From Cunninghamia lanceolata (lineage: Eukaryota; Streptophyta; Pinopsida; Cupressales; Cupressaceae), in NCBI GenBank assembly GCA_027924645.1, contig BSBN01001687.1, forward strand, positions 1,488,001 to 1,552,000: DNA of 64,000 nucleotides, read 5' to 3'. Position numbers and translations under genes: made by a program. Numbering within the stretch: the stretch's first letter is position 1; each line of letters starts with the position of its first letter. Shown here piece by piece: positions 22,339 through 34,765 of this stretch. The notes under the pieces are model-generated. The model searched no databases. It was not told the origin of the DNA and saw only the letters and a program-made list of their open reading frames with translations.

Positions 22339-25300
22339 GAGGAACCACCACAAAGGAAAAGTTTGTTATGGACAAGATGCAAATCAGGAGGTAAATGTTG
22401 TAAAGTGATCATTGATAGTGGTAGTACTAATAATTTGGTTTTAGAGGAGATGGTGACTAAGCTAAACCTAGAGAGACTGAAACACCCTAAGTCGTACAAG
22501 ATAGCATGGATTCAAGATGAACACAAGGTAATGTATGATAGAAAAGCTATACATGATGGGAGAAAGAATACCTATACTATAACATCAAAGGGGAAGAAGC
22601 ATATCTTGATACCTTTGGAAGATGAGCCTAAGAGTGAAGTATGCGGGAATGCTAGAATTTGTTTGGTTGATGGAAGGAAATTTCTAGATGGTTTGAGACA
22701 TGAGAATATGTGTTTTTTTTTTATTCCTAAGAAGTACAGAGACCTACGTGCAGAGACTATTATTAGAAAATGAGAAGAACCACCGCCAGAAGAGATAACT
22801 GAATTGTTGATAGAGTATGAAGATATCATATCAAATAATGTGCATGAAGGATTGCCACCAATCCAGGGTATCAATCATCATATGGACCTTATACCTGGAG
22901 CTATTTTTCCTAACAAAGAAGCACACCAGATGACACCAGAAAAGAATGTGGAGCTGAATAGACAAATATAGGAGCTGTTGAGGAAAGGATTGATCAGAGA
23001 GAGTTTAAACCCATGTGCGGTACCTGCAGTACTAGCACCTAAGAAATATGGAGAATGGAGGATGTGTACAGACTCTAGAGAAATAAATAAGGTCATAGTT
23101 AAGTATAGATTTTTATTTCCAAGGATGGATGACATCATGGACTGTTTGAGTGGAGCAAAATATTTTACAAAGATAGACTTGAAGAGTGGATACCATAAGA
23201 TCAAGATCAGAGAAGGAGATGAATGGAAGACTGCATTTAAGACAAATGAGGGATTGTATGAATGGTTAGTGATGCCTTTTGGATTGACTAATGCACCAAG
23301 TACTTTCATGAGGTTGATGAATGAGGTTTTGAAGAAATTCTTGGGTAAGTTTGTTATTGTATACTTGGATGATATTCTGATTTTCATTAAGATAAAAGAA
23401 GAACATTTGTGACATGTTAGACAAGTATTGTAGAGGTTAAGAGAAGATAAATTGTTGATAAACATCAAGAAATGTAGTTTCATGAAAGAAGAGTTGGTAT
23501 ATTTGGTATTTGTGATTTTTGCAGAAGGATTGAAGATGGACCCTGAGAAGGTTAGAGCAATTGTTGAGTGGCCAACACCAGAGAGCATTGCAGAGGTCAG
23601 ATCATTTCATGGATTAGCAAGTTTCTACCAGAAGTTAATTAGAAATTTCAATTCAGTATGCACACCTATGACAAAGGTCCAATGAGAGGTGATAGAAAGG
23701 ATTTCAAGTGGACATCAAAAGTAGATAAAAGTTTTGAATTATTGAAGTAGATATTGACTGAAAAATCAATGTTAGCATTACAAGATTTCAACAAAGTATT
23801 TCAAGTAGATTGTGATGCCAGTGGAAATCCAATAGGAGTAGTGTTAAGTCAAGAAGGGAGACTAGTAGCATATTCCAGTGAGAAGTTGACTGATGCAAGG
23901 AGAAGATATTCTTTTTATGCTCAGGAGTTCTATGCCATAATTCAATATTTGAAGAAGTGGAGACATTACTTGTTGCCTAAGGAATTTGTATTGTACACTG
24001 ATCATCAGGCTTTATAGTATTTGAATAGTCAAGGAAAGTTGAATCAAAGACATATGAGATGAGTAGAGTTCATGTAGAGTTACACATTTGTGTTGAAGCA
24101 TAGGAGTGGGAAGTCAAACAAAGTTGTAGATGCATTGAGCAGAAGAAGGAATTTGCTAAAAAAGATGAGAGTAGAGGTATTAGGATTTGAAGAACTGAAG
24201 CACATGTATGAAGAGGATCTTGATTTTACAGAAGCATGGAAAACATGTAAGGATCCTGTAGTGACAGATAGAAGTAAGTGGTTAGATTATTTCATTCAAG
24301 AGGAAATGTTGTTCAAAGGAAATCAGTTGTGTATACCTATAAGTTCCATGAGAGATAACTTGATCAAGGAGAAGCATAGTGGTGGATTAGCAGGATATTT
24401 TGGGATTGACAAGACAATAGCTTTAGTAAGTGAGCATTACTTTTGGCCTCAGATGTATAAGGATGTAAGGAAGCTTGTTTGGAGTTGCAGAATATGTCAA
24501 GTTGGAAAAGGGAGTATTTATCTTTGACAGTACCAGAGAGACCTTGGGAAGATATAAGCATGGATTTCATATTAGGATTTCCAAGAACACAGAGGGGATA
24601 TGATTCTATATCTGTAGTAGTGGGCATATTTTCAAAGATGTCAAATTTCATTCCTTGTAAGAAGACAAATGATGCAGTAAATGTTGATTTATTTTTTAAG
24701 GAGATTGTGAGATTGCATGGATTACCTAAGAGTATAGTTTCAGATAGGGATACAAGATTCATTGGATATTTTTGGAGGACATTGTCGAAGAAGATGAATA
24801 CAGACCTAAAGTTGAGTTTAGCATTTCATCCATAGACAGATGGACAAATAGAAGTGGTAATAGGAGTTTGGGTAACTTGTTGAGATGTTTAACAGGAGAT
24901 AAGGTAGGGAATTAGTATCTAATTCTATCGCAAGTAGAGTTTGCATACAATAATTTAGTGAATAGGAGTATAGGGAAGACACCATTTGAAGTTGTGACTA
25001 GAGTAAAACCTAGAGTTGCAAAGCTAAGAGACATTAGTATGGAGAACAAGAAAAGTGTAGAGGTAGAAGAATTTGTAGGATACATGGAGACACTACATAA
25101 TTAGGTCAAGAAGCATTTGGAGGAGATAAATAGTATGTATAAGGAGCAAGCAGATGAGAAGAGGAGACAAAGAATTTTTAGTTGGAGATGAAGTTATGGT
25201 ATATCTAAGGAAGGAGAGATTTCCAGTGGGGACATATAACAAGCTAAAGATGAAGAAGTTTGGACCATGTAGGATACTTAAGAAATTTGATTCAGGAAAT

Positions 25301-25603
25301 GCATATGAAGTGGAGCTACCGGAGACATTTGGTATATCACCTATATTCAACATTACAGATCTATATCAGTATCATGAAGGAGACTCAAGTGACAACATTG
25401 AAAATGGATTGAAGAATCAGTTACCACAGCAACCACCAGAGTAGATAGGGGACATCTTAGATAGCAGAGTTGGGTGCAGTACCAGAGGCAAGCAATATAA
25501 AGAATATTTGGTAAAATGGAAAGGAAGACCGAAAGAAGATTCATCATGGATACCTTAGGCTGATGTAGACTACCTTGGTTTTCCTCTAGCCCCAGAAAAG
25601 TGA
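22339..25603 (+). pseudogene. Element A pol: protease, RT, RNase H, integrase
   Basis: Protease has IIDSGSTNNLV (about 22390) but lost 37 codons, including the ILLGRPW motif, by a 111-bp in-frame deletion relative to B (at about 22535). Reverse transcriptase has [12 protein letters not shown] and YLDD at 23362-23373. RNase H starts at FQVDCDASG (23790) with YTDHQAL. Integrase has a zinc-binding region (HSGGLAGYFG, where the usual GHFG has Tyr; CRICQ), MDFI, SDRDTRF and HP followed by TAG where Gln is expected. The tail keeps [21 protein letters not shown] and a chromodomain-like end (YLVKWKGRPKEDSSW). The stop is at 25601-25603. At least ten frame breaks. Confidence 0.9.
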
Positions 25604-25634
25604 GGGACTCACTTTTTCAACAACCCTAGGTGTC

Positions 25635-26468
25635 CAATGCAAGAGCATCCCAGGTTGCAGAGCAATCTTGCATCAACCAAAAATATTTGCATTATTTTGT
25701 TTTTTTCCATTTTTAGTTCAGTTTAGTCAATTGCAGTTTTAACATTTTATACTGCATTTTACCACACCATCATATTAGAGCTCACAGAGCAAGACTTGGC
25801 ATATACATAGTGTCATCTACCTCATATTCATATTTCAAGTGATTTGAATTTGTTTCCTTAGAGTTATCGCTATCAGAAGATCATTAGTTTTCACAGAACA
25901 GAGCATTTAGACAGTCAGTTGAAGGAGAAGGTTTGTGGAGCACTTAGTAACTTGTGAAGCCTAATGGAACATCATACATGACACATAAGGATCAGATAGA
26001 CCTTCCTTGAGGTCTGCACAAAGTTTCATTCATTTGCGGAGTAATACCATACATTGTAGGCCAACCTACTTGTTTCTAAACATTACATCTTTCATTGGAG
26101 TTTGTAACCCCTTGTGGCCGACACGAAGGATCAATTGAGCTTGAAGATGATATATATAGATCTCTTAGATGCATTATGAAGTTAGTTCTTAGTTAGTAGT
26201 TTTAGAATGTGATTTAGAATTCAATTTTCTTTTTGGAAGACACTTCAATGCCATATCTTGCATATCTGTTATAGCCCAGAAAGTAAGCCTATGAGCCCTT
26301 TGATTATAGTCCAAATATTGCTGGCATATGAGCATTGTGTTTATTTGATATACTAAATATATAATCTTCCATTGCACTCTATTCAGATTGTGTTGTTTCT
26401 ATTGTGTTTACTCTAGCTGCATAGTTTGGATAGTTCATTCTGTGAACCCTCTAGCCATGACTACACCA
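25635..26468 (+). repeat. Element A 3' LTR
   Basis: Full-length partner of 20127-20957; the terminal TG is changed to CA at its start. It ends CTACACCA, followed by GAACA and the rest of the hAT relic. Confidence 0.9.
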
Positions 26469-26940
26469 GAACACCATTAGTGTATCATCTGTTAGTTCAC
26501 CATGGGATTTTCAAGGCAAGGTGAGGTACTTGGCTGATCATTTTAGTAGAATGGTAGAAATAAATGGAGTACAGATAGAAGGAATAATAAACAAGACAAA
26601 GCTGACAGAACAATCTGCTCAGTTTGCCTCAACAATGACTGAACAATATGAATTGCTTGATCATCCTTTAGAACATGGATCAATAACTAGGTTATGGAAA
26701 CAATTAGGTTTAAGTGAAATTTTGCGATATTAGATATTTCCTAATATTTCAAACTTGTAGATCTGTGCCAAAAAATGATTCTGGGTTCAGTGGAGGATGA
26801 AAGAGTTTTCAGTGCCTTATCATTTTTGAAGTCAAAGTTGTGAAACAAACTTCAAAAAAATTTGGAGAATTATTTGAGGCTCTATAAAACTAGGTACAAT
26901 GTTCAAACATTTATGTTTGATAGAGCTATTGCAAATTAGA
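26469..26940 (+). pseudogene. hAT transposase relic, C-terminal dimerisation domain
   Basis: Continues the reading frame interrupted at 20126. After a helical stretch (26520-26730) comes the diagnostic hAT C-terminal block SVEDERVFSALSFLKSKL (26790-26840), a TGA, then ENYLRLYKTRYN and a terminal TAG near 26938. In hAT transposases this domain mediates dimerisation. The position right after the A insertion supports a single split gene. Confidence 0.85.
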
Positions 26941-27515
26941 ATTCAAGTTGTGAAAGAAGAGGTGTGACAAATATTTTGTCTCAATTAGAAGGGGACCAAC
27001 TAGAGAATTCAAATAGAGTTTCAGAGGAGCCAACTAAACCATAGGACAAAGAATAAGAAGACGGTTCCCAACCAATGTCAAACACAAGCAACCAAGATAT
27101 TTGGCAAATTCATGAACTTGATTAATAAACTTTGTTACAGATAATTTCTCCAAAATTTGTAATCTATATTTGTTGTTTACAATTGCCAACTCAATCTTCC
27201 TTGGAAAACATTGTCAATATAATCAATCACATGAAAATTATTATAATTTATATTTATGGATGTCTTCATTTCTTCTTATCTTTTTCTTTTTATCTTTTTG
27301 ATAACATGTGTAAATATCGATAATTATATTAAAAAGTCCTTGAAGTAACAAAAATAAATAATATCATTAGATTATGACAAAATATCTCCCAACTGGAGTA
27401 CAACCAAAGTATCAAAATTTAAAAACACAAAGATATTGAAATGAACAACCCTAATATCCAAAAACCCCCCAAAAAATATAAGATATTCAATATTTTAACT
27501 CATAGTGAAATGATA

Positions 27516-27569
27516 AAGGTTCATTTACGAGGCTCTAAAACTTTTAGATGCACATAATGAATGAACCTT
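27516..27569. repeat. Inverted repeat, 10-bp arms
   Basis: AAGGTTCATT (27516-27525) pairs with AATGAACCTT (27560-27569) around a 34-base loop. This could be a relic of a small foldback element or chance. Confidence 0.35.
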
Positions 27570-27648
27570 ACGCTACAAACATCATTTATGATGATGGTTT
27601 GTCCTAACTCCTCTCAAAAATCAGGAAGAAGGTAGTAGAAAATTATGA

Positions 27649-27746
27649 AGAGAAATTAATCTTCAGCAATCAAGAATCAACACATGTATGATGGGAAATT
27701 GGAAGTTACAAGAAAAATTAATCTTCAACAATCAACACGTGTATGC
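27649..27746 (+). repeat. Short direct duplication
   Basis: GAGAAATTAATCTTCAGCAATC... and GAAAAATTAATCTTCAACAATC... are followed by CAACACATGTATG and CAACACGTGTATG. Period about 62 bases, two copies. Confidence 0.5.
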
Positions 27747-28124
27747 TTGTGCAACTCTTTAGCTTTTGGAATTGGGGAAAGTGCCATGTACTTATGACTT
27801 GTCCTATCAAGTTACTAAGTTAGTATAACAATTGTGAGTTGTCCAATCTCAACGTTGACACCTTGCACATGCCACTATTTTTTTTTTATCTATGACTTGT
27901 CTGATAACAAATAATAATAGTGGGCATGGTGCAGAACCACATTGAGCAAGTAGGGTTGCAAAGGGAAAGGTGCTAAGGGTTGGAGATTTGAACACAATGG
28001 GCAGTAGAAATAATAGAAGAGAGATGCAAGGTGTTGACTAGTTGAAGGAAAAGGTAGACATTTATCACATTTTAAGGTAGTAGGTTTGATTAAATTTTTC
28101 AAACAATTGTAGGGATTTGACGAC

Positions 28125-30340
28125 CAAGTTTCCCTTGATTTCAACATAGGATTCTAGGAGGATACAATCATAATGAGTGGAATTGATTTTCCTTTTGATG
28201 TGGAATTGGTCGTAGCTTCTATAGGGTTGCCTAACATTGGGGAGCAGTATTTTCCCTTTGGTAGGCCAGATTTAAACAGCATTCACAAGTAGTTTTTGAA
28301 GCTGGGAGAGTGAACTTAAATGGTACCTAGTCAAGGAATCTTGCAAACCTCACTACGAGAACTATGGTCAGAGGTGGTGTATGCTCTCATTTAGTATGTG
28401 GCTTGTGAGGGAAGGTACTCATTTATCTATAGTTCTCAATTTCATTTAATGGTGCATTTCAGACATCAAAGAATCATGAATGTTCCTTATTTTTTATTCA
28501 AATGCTCAAGAGAAAGATGTCTCTAGAAGTGTAAAATACCAAATTCAAATACATGGCACATCATGGGTTAATTAAGTTGGTGGTAACAGAGGCCTCAAAC
28601 AAAGGCAACCCCAATTAACTTGGCAAGTGTTTGTTGCAAAACATATCGTACAAGGATATGATGTTACAGAGGAAGATGACTGCGCCCCTGTCCATGATGC
28701 ACATATAAAAACAAGTAATATAGCTCCTACATGCATGGCTCCAAGACATAAAGTAGGTCCCTCTATAGCTGCAAAAAGATATAGTAGAAAGTGAATAAGA
28801 TAACATATTTGGACAGAAGAATCTGAGCATGGGGATGAACAACACAAAAAATCCCCTACTCTAAAACTGAATATAAGGTCATCTGTGAGATTTAAAAATT
28901 TAGCAACCATGACTAGTAAAAATACTACAGGATTGGAGAAACAAGATCAATCTGATTCAGAGGTGGAGGTTTTGGAGGAAACAGTGTCATGGAGCACTAA
29001 TCGAAAGAGAACACCTATAGCTAAATATTCTATGATGGAGAATAGTCTAGTGGAAATGCATGTAGTATAGAAGACTCTATTCTAGGAGAACCTAAATTAG
29101 TGATACTTGTAGCAAAGGTAGTTATGGTAAAACAGGGAGAAGAACTTGTTGATCTTGTTGTTGAAGATATTGAATAGGATGGACCTATAGCAAGGCTCAA
29201 TGAGTCTTCTACAGGACTGATGGAGTTAGAGGAGCCTCATGAGTTGATAAGGAAAGAAGAAAATGAGATAAAGGAACTAAAAAACAAAGTTATAGAATTA
29301 AGAGTTAGTGTAATCTAGGTAAAGGATAAAGAAACACATCTTGTAAAGGAACATGGGAGCAAATTGGAGAAGTTAAAAAATGATTGATTCATTACATATA
29401 CCAATCAAAAGGAGAAATTGTAGCAATTGAGAAAGGAAAAATTAGAAAATGAAAAGTTGAATGAGGAAAATAGGGTTTTGAGGGACATAATTCAGTTAAT
29501 TTCAATGCTTGTGAGTAAAATAGTAAAGTGTAGGCCCCCTGTGAGAGTTCATGCATTATGTCTATAGGAACAGTTTCACAAGATACAGATAAAAAGGGTG
29601 ATTGAAAGATCATTAGAAAACTTGGATACACCTGTAGCATTTTGTGAATCTTATTTAGGAAGTGAAGCTGAGATAGAAATGAATTTGCTATGCGAGTTGT
29701 ATTTGCATAACTTTATTTTATCTGATGATAAAGACTAGAATCCCAATTCGTACATGGGAGATGTTAAGCTGAGAGCATTTTTTTCTTTTGTCCAAGGACA
29801 AATAGAAAGAGGATTGGAGAAGAGGTATGACAACATGGAGAGAGATGCTGAAATTATTATAAGAGGGGAACATATTCTGGTGAGGGAAGTGTTCCATAAT
29901 CTATATAGATTTACAAATAATAAAGAAACCATGGACATGATGTAGGGGACCAAGGATAAAGTGATTGAGGTAGCTGAAGGAATGTTACCACAAATACTAG
30001 AGACCATTGTAAGGATCAATGGGATTAGCTCACACCCAGATTGAAAAGAAAAGAACCCTTAGGTTCTCCAAATTTTTAGCTATCTATTACTAGGGCAAGA
30101 CAATATATAAGGGGTATGAAGGAGAAAGGTATCTGGTGGATTGGCTTGAAGTGGTACCCTTCAATCATTTGGACACCTGTGCTAGGCTGGAAAGAAACCT
30201 AACCAAATGTAGATATAGGGAATATTATCCATAGCATGGCGGGATACATAAAAGATAGGGGTTATCACTACCCTGAAGGAAAGACTCATCCATTACCTCA
30301 CTGATTAACCGAATTTGTCATCAAGCCCAAGTTTTGAAGA
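28125..30340 (+). pseudogene. Degenerate relative of the LINE third-ORF protein
   Basis: About 700 codons of coding-like sequence with many stops and some frameshifts. In order: SGIDFPFDVELVVASIGLP (28176-28232); LWSEVVYALI and EGRYSFIYSSQFHLMVHFRH (about 28360-28465); MAHHGLIKLVVTEA (28555); a shifted frame with QGYDVTEEDDCAP (28650-28780); a charged region (28885-29068); a coiled-coil-like, Lys/Glu/Leu-rich segment (29230-29520); and a C-terminal segment with WWIGLKWYPS and YIKDRGYHYPEGKT (30140-30295). The W/Y/GR/Y/F/HFR/P/L spacing matches the LINE remnant at 11105-10990, and GLI the segment at 10890. Both end in a coiled-coil-like region. Function unknown; element C inserted just downstream. 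Confidence 0.55.
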
Positions 30341-30385
30341 TGAGATTTTGTTGTAGACATGGAATTTTGAGAAAGTTATTATTAT

Positions 30386-31640
30386 TTTTATGGATTAAAA
30401 ACTTTCCCTATGCATTTTTACCTCCTATTTTAGCTCCTAGGTCCCCGTGTTTACACTTTGCAAGTTTAATACTAATCCCAGAGTAATTTCCCTCGAAACC
30501 CATGTCAAATGGGACTTAGGGGCATGTTCTAATCCTTAATCAAGACCAAATTAGGGCCTTGGGACTTGGACACCTATGCCCAAGTCTAGCCTAATTTGTC
30601 AGGATAAAAATTAAAGTGTGTTGGCTTGGGCCCTTTTAAAAGGGTTCCCTCTATCGGCCTACTCAATTTAAATTACGAATGCTAGCGAGAAAGCATATAT
30701 AAGTGAGTTTATGACTTCATTTTACACCTAGATGGATAATGAGAACTTGTGATATTGAGCAAAGAGATTTCAAGGCCTTCAATGTGTTTTAGATCATAAT
30801 TGTGTTGTTATTGTGTTTGTTTATTGCAGATTTAGCTTCATCAATCCATCTCCTTAGGGTGTGAAAGATCGTCATCTCCGTGAGGGCTTCACCTCTAAGG
30901 TGACATCAATTTGTGTTTCAATCATTTCATTTCATCATTGGATTTGGCCTCTTCCCTCTTGGGGCACACATGCTATCTAACAACAGTGTTGGAAGACTTG
31001 AATGTCCTTCTAGGGCTTGACTGAGGCAAGCTCCTAAACACCACAACCCCCAACCCCCTTTCTTTGTGATTGTAGGTTATAAGTGCGGGAGTTAAAAAAG
31101 TGCAGGTGCAAAGAAGTAATTTGATGGATAAGGATTTAGGACCTTAAAGAATCTTTCTGATATTCCTCCCTCCTGGACTAGGGTGCCCACAACGTAGTCC
31201 TCCCGCCAGGCTTGGCCCCAAATTTGGGACCTAGATACAGTCTGAAACATCTCTCTATTCTGAATCTATAGAAATTCTACCCTAGTGGATGTGGGTGCCT
31301 ACACATTAATCCTCAAAGTTTTCATTTTTGAAAACTCAACTTCTGGGATGTTTCTAATCATCCCTGAGCATCTTCCTATATGGTTTCCTATAGCATTTTG
31401 TGTATTTGTACCTGATTGCATTATAATTAGGGTTTGAGGCTTATTTGATCTAGGGTTTGACAAATCTCTCAATCTAATATATCTTTCCATATCATTCTTG
31501 ATCACATAAACCTGCAGCTGAGTCCTCATCCATCTGTAGTGACTTGGCTCAGTTTTGTCCTCGAGTCTTATTGTGAAAGGAGGGTTTGATTTGAAATACC
31601 TTAACACTATCCACTATCTTCCCACTTTTCATACATAACA
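30386..31640 (+). repeat. Element C 5' LTR
   Basis: About 1,255 bp. Shared landmarks with the 3' copy are TTTAGCTCCTAGGTCCC, CATATATAAGTGAG (TATA box), the block around AACAGTGTTGGAAGACTTG, and the end TTCATACATAACA. A minus-strand relative occurs at 60.3-61.4 kb. Confidence 0.85.
30694..30703 (+). promoter_or_regulatory. LTR promoter TATA box (element C)
   Basis: CATATATAAG is kept in both LTRs (again at about 36909 in the 3' copy), in the position expected of a U3 core promoter. Confidence 0.45.
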
Positions 31641-32375
31641 TTTTGGTTAACTTGAAAAAACAAGCATCTTTCATCTTTCTGAGTGTTGTAATCATTCCTT
31701 GCATTCATTCATATCATATTAATCATCTTGCATTGAAAAATCTAGCATACATTTGAAAAATTGAAAAAACAAGCATTTAAGGCTTGCATTAAGGCATAGT
31801 TTTGTATAATTTGTGTTGCATAGGATAAAAATATTTAATTTTATGACATTTGCATTAGATCTTATCCTTATTATAGTAATTTATTATTTCATCATATCAT
31901 ATCTTGCATTTGAAAATCTCATTTGCTAGGGTTTTGGTTAAAAAGTTGCATTTTTCATATAACCTAGTAATTCCAAAAGCTAGGGTTTGTAGTCAAAATC
32001 TTATTTCAGATCTTTCTACTATCATTAACATATTTCAATTTAGATCTAACAATGATTTAAAGCATATTTTCATTGCTCATTTAAAAATTTTACATCATTT
32101 CATACTTTGAAAATTTCACATGTTTGTAATTACACAATGTGTATTTCAACATAAGCAATTTAACCTCTCTCTAACATTTCTTTGCAAGAAATCTTAAAGT
32201 TGTCTATATTACCTTTCATGTAGCACTTTTTACCTCTTGCTCACTCCATTTGTAAGGACACTAGTGTGTTTTTTGTATTTTGCAAAAAGATTCAAAAACC
32301 TGATTTCCTCAAACTAGTGTTGTGGTGTACAAAAGTCTTTCATATTGGTGATATTTGATAAATGAATAGACCTTA
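31641..32375 (+). other. Element C leader region
   Basis: Untranslated leader between the LTR and the first long frame, with repeated ATTTGAAAA-like words. A TGG right after the LTR (TTTTGGTTAACTTG) could be a primer-binding site, but it does not match the Met-tRNA type used by the other elements here. Confidence 0.45.
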
Positions 32376-34109
32376 TTGTATATTGTTGTTACAATACATT
32401 TCATTATGGCACCTTCATTTCATTTCTCTTTGGTCTCTTTGCATGCATATATCAAAGATCTTGATTTTCATAGATTCTTAACCCTCACGAGTGAGCATCC
32501 TACAATATTAGAAAACTTAACCGAATTCATCTCCATGAATAGTCATGAAAAAGATAACTGTGATGGCACTTCTTCTATGCATCTACTCTCTAATACATGT
32601 AATGGTAACCTAGCTTTGTCTATTTCACCTTATGATTCCTATCCTAAAGTTGTTCCCACTTGTGAGGATATTTTGGCACAAGAAGATGAAATCATTGATA
32701 CAATTCTTAACATCACCCCACCCTCCCTTCATCCCAATGCTCTCCCTTTGGAAAATGAAGTATTAATGGATAAAGGGCCTCCTCTCAAGAAGGATCCCCC
32801 ATGGGTATATAATGACTATTCATCTAATAATCACATGGTACATGAGGTTTCTTTGGCTCATCCTATGGATCTTCCTCCTTTGATGGAATGTTCAAGTACC
32901 TTGGATATCTCTAAGGAAGTGGAGACCATGGATAGATCTACTTTGGTTAAAAATTCAATTCCCTTAGATATCACTAATGATACAATCATCACCAAGATCC
33001 TTCACAATATTGTACCTTCCCTTAGTTCCAATGCACTCCCTTCAAAATTAGAAGCATGGGTGAATGCGGAAAGGTCTCTCACATTAAATAGTTTAGGGAT
33101 AAATGTTGAGTGTAATCAAAATGAAAACAATGTTAATTCAATCTTCATTAATTGACTTATTCCACCCACTAAGGGGATAATGGATAAGTATACTAATGTT
33201 CCTAAAATAATTGTACAAGGGGCACCTAATACATCTCCTCACTTCAAATTGGTGATTACAGTTCAAGGTGATCCAAAACCACCTCAACCCCTGGGTTATA
33301 TTCTAAATTATGCAAGACAAATCACTCAAAGAAATCAAGGTGTTTAAAATGTGCCATAGCATCACATGATTGATCACACATACCACACCCATAATAATAA
33401 GCAAAGTAAGCAAGCACCACATGTGCCTGTCTCTCTTCCATCTTCTCAACATGTGCTTCCTCAACCACCTCACCTTACTCATAAAGGTGGTCAAGAATAT
33501 GATCTTGTTGAACAGATTCATGCTACTCCGGCTAAGATCTCTCTTTCAGACTTCATACAAACATCACCTACATACCACAAAATGCTCCAAGAATCTTTAC
33601 AAAAGGTTATTGTACCACCTTCTATTAAGCCAAATGATATAGCAACTCTGTTAGATTGTATGTATGTGACAAAAATGGATATTCTATTTCAACAACATGA
33701 AGTACTGTCAATTGAAGACCAAAATGATCCTCTTATAATATTTGTCACAATAAATAAAAATTTAGTAAAGCGAGTTATGATTGACAATGGATCGGCTCTT
33801 AATGTCTGTGGCATTGATTTTCTACACAAAATCAACATTGATAAAAAGGTAATTAAACTAGATAGGCTTAACATCTGTGGCTTTGATAATGTTGGTAGAC
33901 AATCTCTGGGTACCATAACTTCACTCATAAACGTTAGACCTGTGACATTATCTACCCTTTTTCATGTCATGCCTGGTTCACTTTCATATAATATGATTCT
34001 CGGTAGACCGTGGATCCATGCCATGGGGGCAATTCCATCTACCCTTCCTCAATCAATAAAATGTATTTATGAAAATAAACTTCACACCATTGAAGTTGAT
34101 CCTGAATAG
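32376..34109 (+). pseudogene. Element C gag-like region and aspartic protease
   Basis: A frame of 259 codons (ATG 32376; 32406 also possible) has a Ser/Pro/Leu-rich, acidic composition without a classical capsid motif. One TGA near 33153 and stops near 33345 separate it from the next open stretch. The protease (33640-34060) has VMIDNGSALNVC, a retropepsin-type Asp motif with Asn in place of Thr or Ser, and MILGRPWIH, both typical of the Tat-type branch of Ty3/gypsy elements. The preceding SPTYHKMLQESL also fits that family. Role: capsid and polyprotein cleavage, if ever expressed. Confidence 0.75.
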
Positions 34110-34765
34110 AATAGTTGTTTACATATTGAAACGCAAAAACAAGTTAACAATCATAAGAGTCTAAACAACTTATGAGTTGATTCATCAATACCTCTTGCCA
34201 CATATAATGTGGTACAAGACTCTAAACCATCGAATACACTTTTTGGTGATGATTGGGGTTCATTAGATTTTACTCCCTCCTTCATGGGGGAATATAAACT
34301 CAATAACTCTAATCCTAACACATCAAAAGTCGCATGGATATCATCCAAGCAATCTTTGGAAACACCTAAGAAACCCAAAGTCTCCTTGGTAGAAAACAAA
34401 GAGAATACCCTTATACTACAAATTATGAGACCTACAAGGCCACTCCATCTTCTAAAGAGATGACATCCCTCTATGATCGTGGATTTAAAATCCTTTAGAA
34501 AAACTAAGACTACATAGGCAATGGTTGTGGTGTAAGTCAACAAGGAATCATAGTACCTCTACAAGTTACTGGAATTAAATGGCTAGTATTGGATACTATT
34601 CTTTGAACCCCACCAAAGCTTATCGTCATCCTAAACTTGATGTTAATGTAATATCAACAAGACCAAAACTACATACAATACATCCTGCGATGATAGACAT
34701 GGATTGTCCGCCAAGAAATATCCCACTGAATCAAGTAAGTATTTCTCCCTCATTTAGCCACACTT
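34110..34765 (+). pseudogene. Element C post-protease linker with G-patch
   Basis: Coding-like sequence continues with stops. Near 34480-34580 a frame reads GNGCGVSQQGIIVPLQ, similar to the G-patch that follows protease in some Tat-type gypsy elements, and the next open stretch (34579-34764) has KAYRHPKLDVN and ends SPSFSHT. This is where reverse transcriptase should begin, but none follows. Confidence 0.55.

Larger units (their letters stand above)
20127..26468 (+). mobile_element. Element A: complete Ty3/gypsy chromovirus-like element, 6.3 kb
   Basis: Two direct LTRs of about 831 and 834 bp enclose a PBS, one gag-pol frame in the gypsy order (protease, reverse transcriptase, RNase H, integrase) and a short 3' segment. 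Flanking 5-mers are AAACA and GAACA, a target duplication with one change. It is inserted in the hAT relic; excision rejoins the hAT frame. It is a close relative of element B, sharing LTR, gag and pol along their whole length. Many stops make it inactive. Confidence 0.9.
26941..28124. other. Unassigned spacer, hAT 3' flank
   Basis: AT-rich DNA with no recognised protein. It holds a 10-bp perfect inverted repeat (27516-27569) and a short direct duplication (27649-27746). I could not find a hAT terminal inverted repeat here that matches one upstream of 18199. Confidence 0.45.

Noticed and set aside
22878..23588. A 236-codon minus-strand open frame
   Set aside because: It is the antisense of the gypsy reverse transcriptase in element A; the corresponding antisense frames occur in element B.
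28572..28910. Minus-strand Cys-rich open frame
   Set aside because: Antisense to the plus-strand remnant at 28.1-30.3 kb, which has matching motifs on the coding side.
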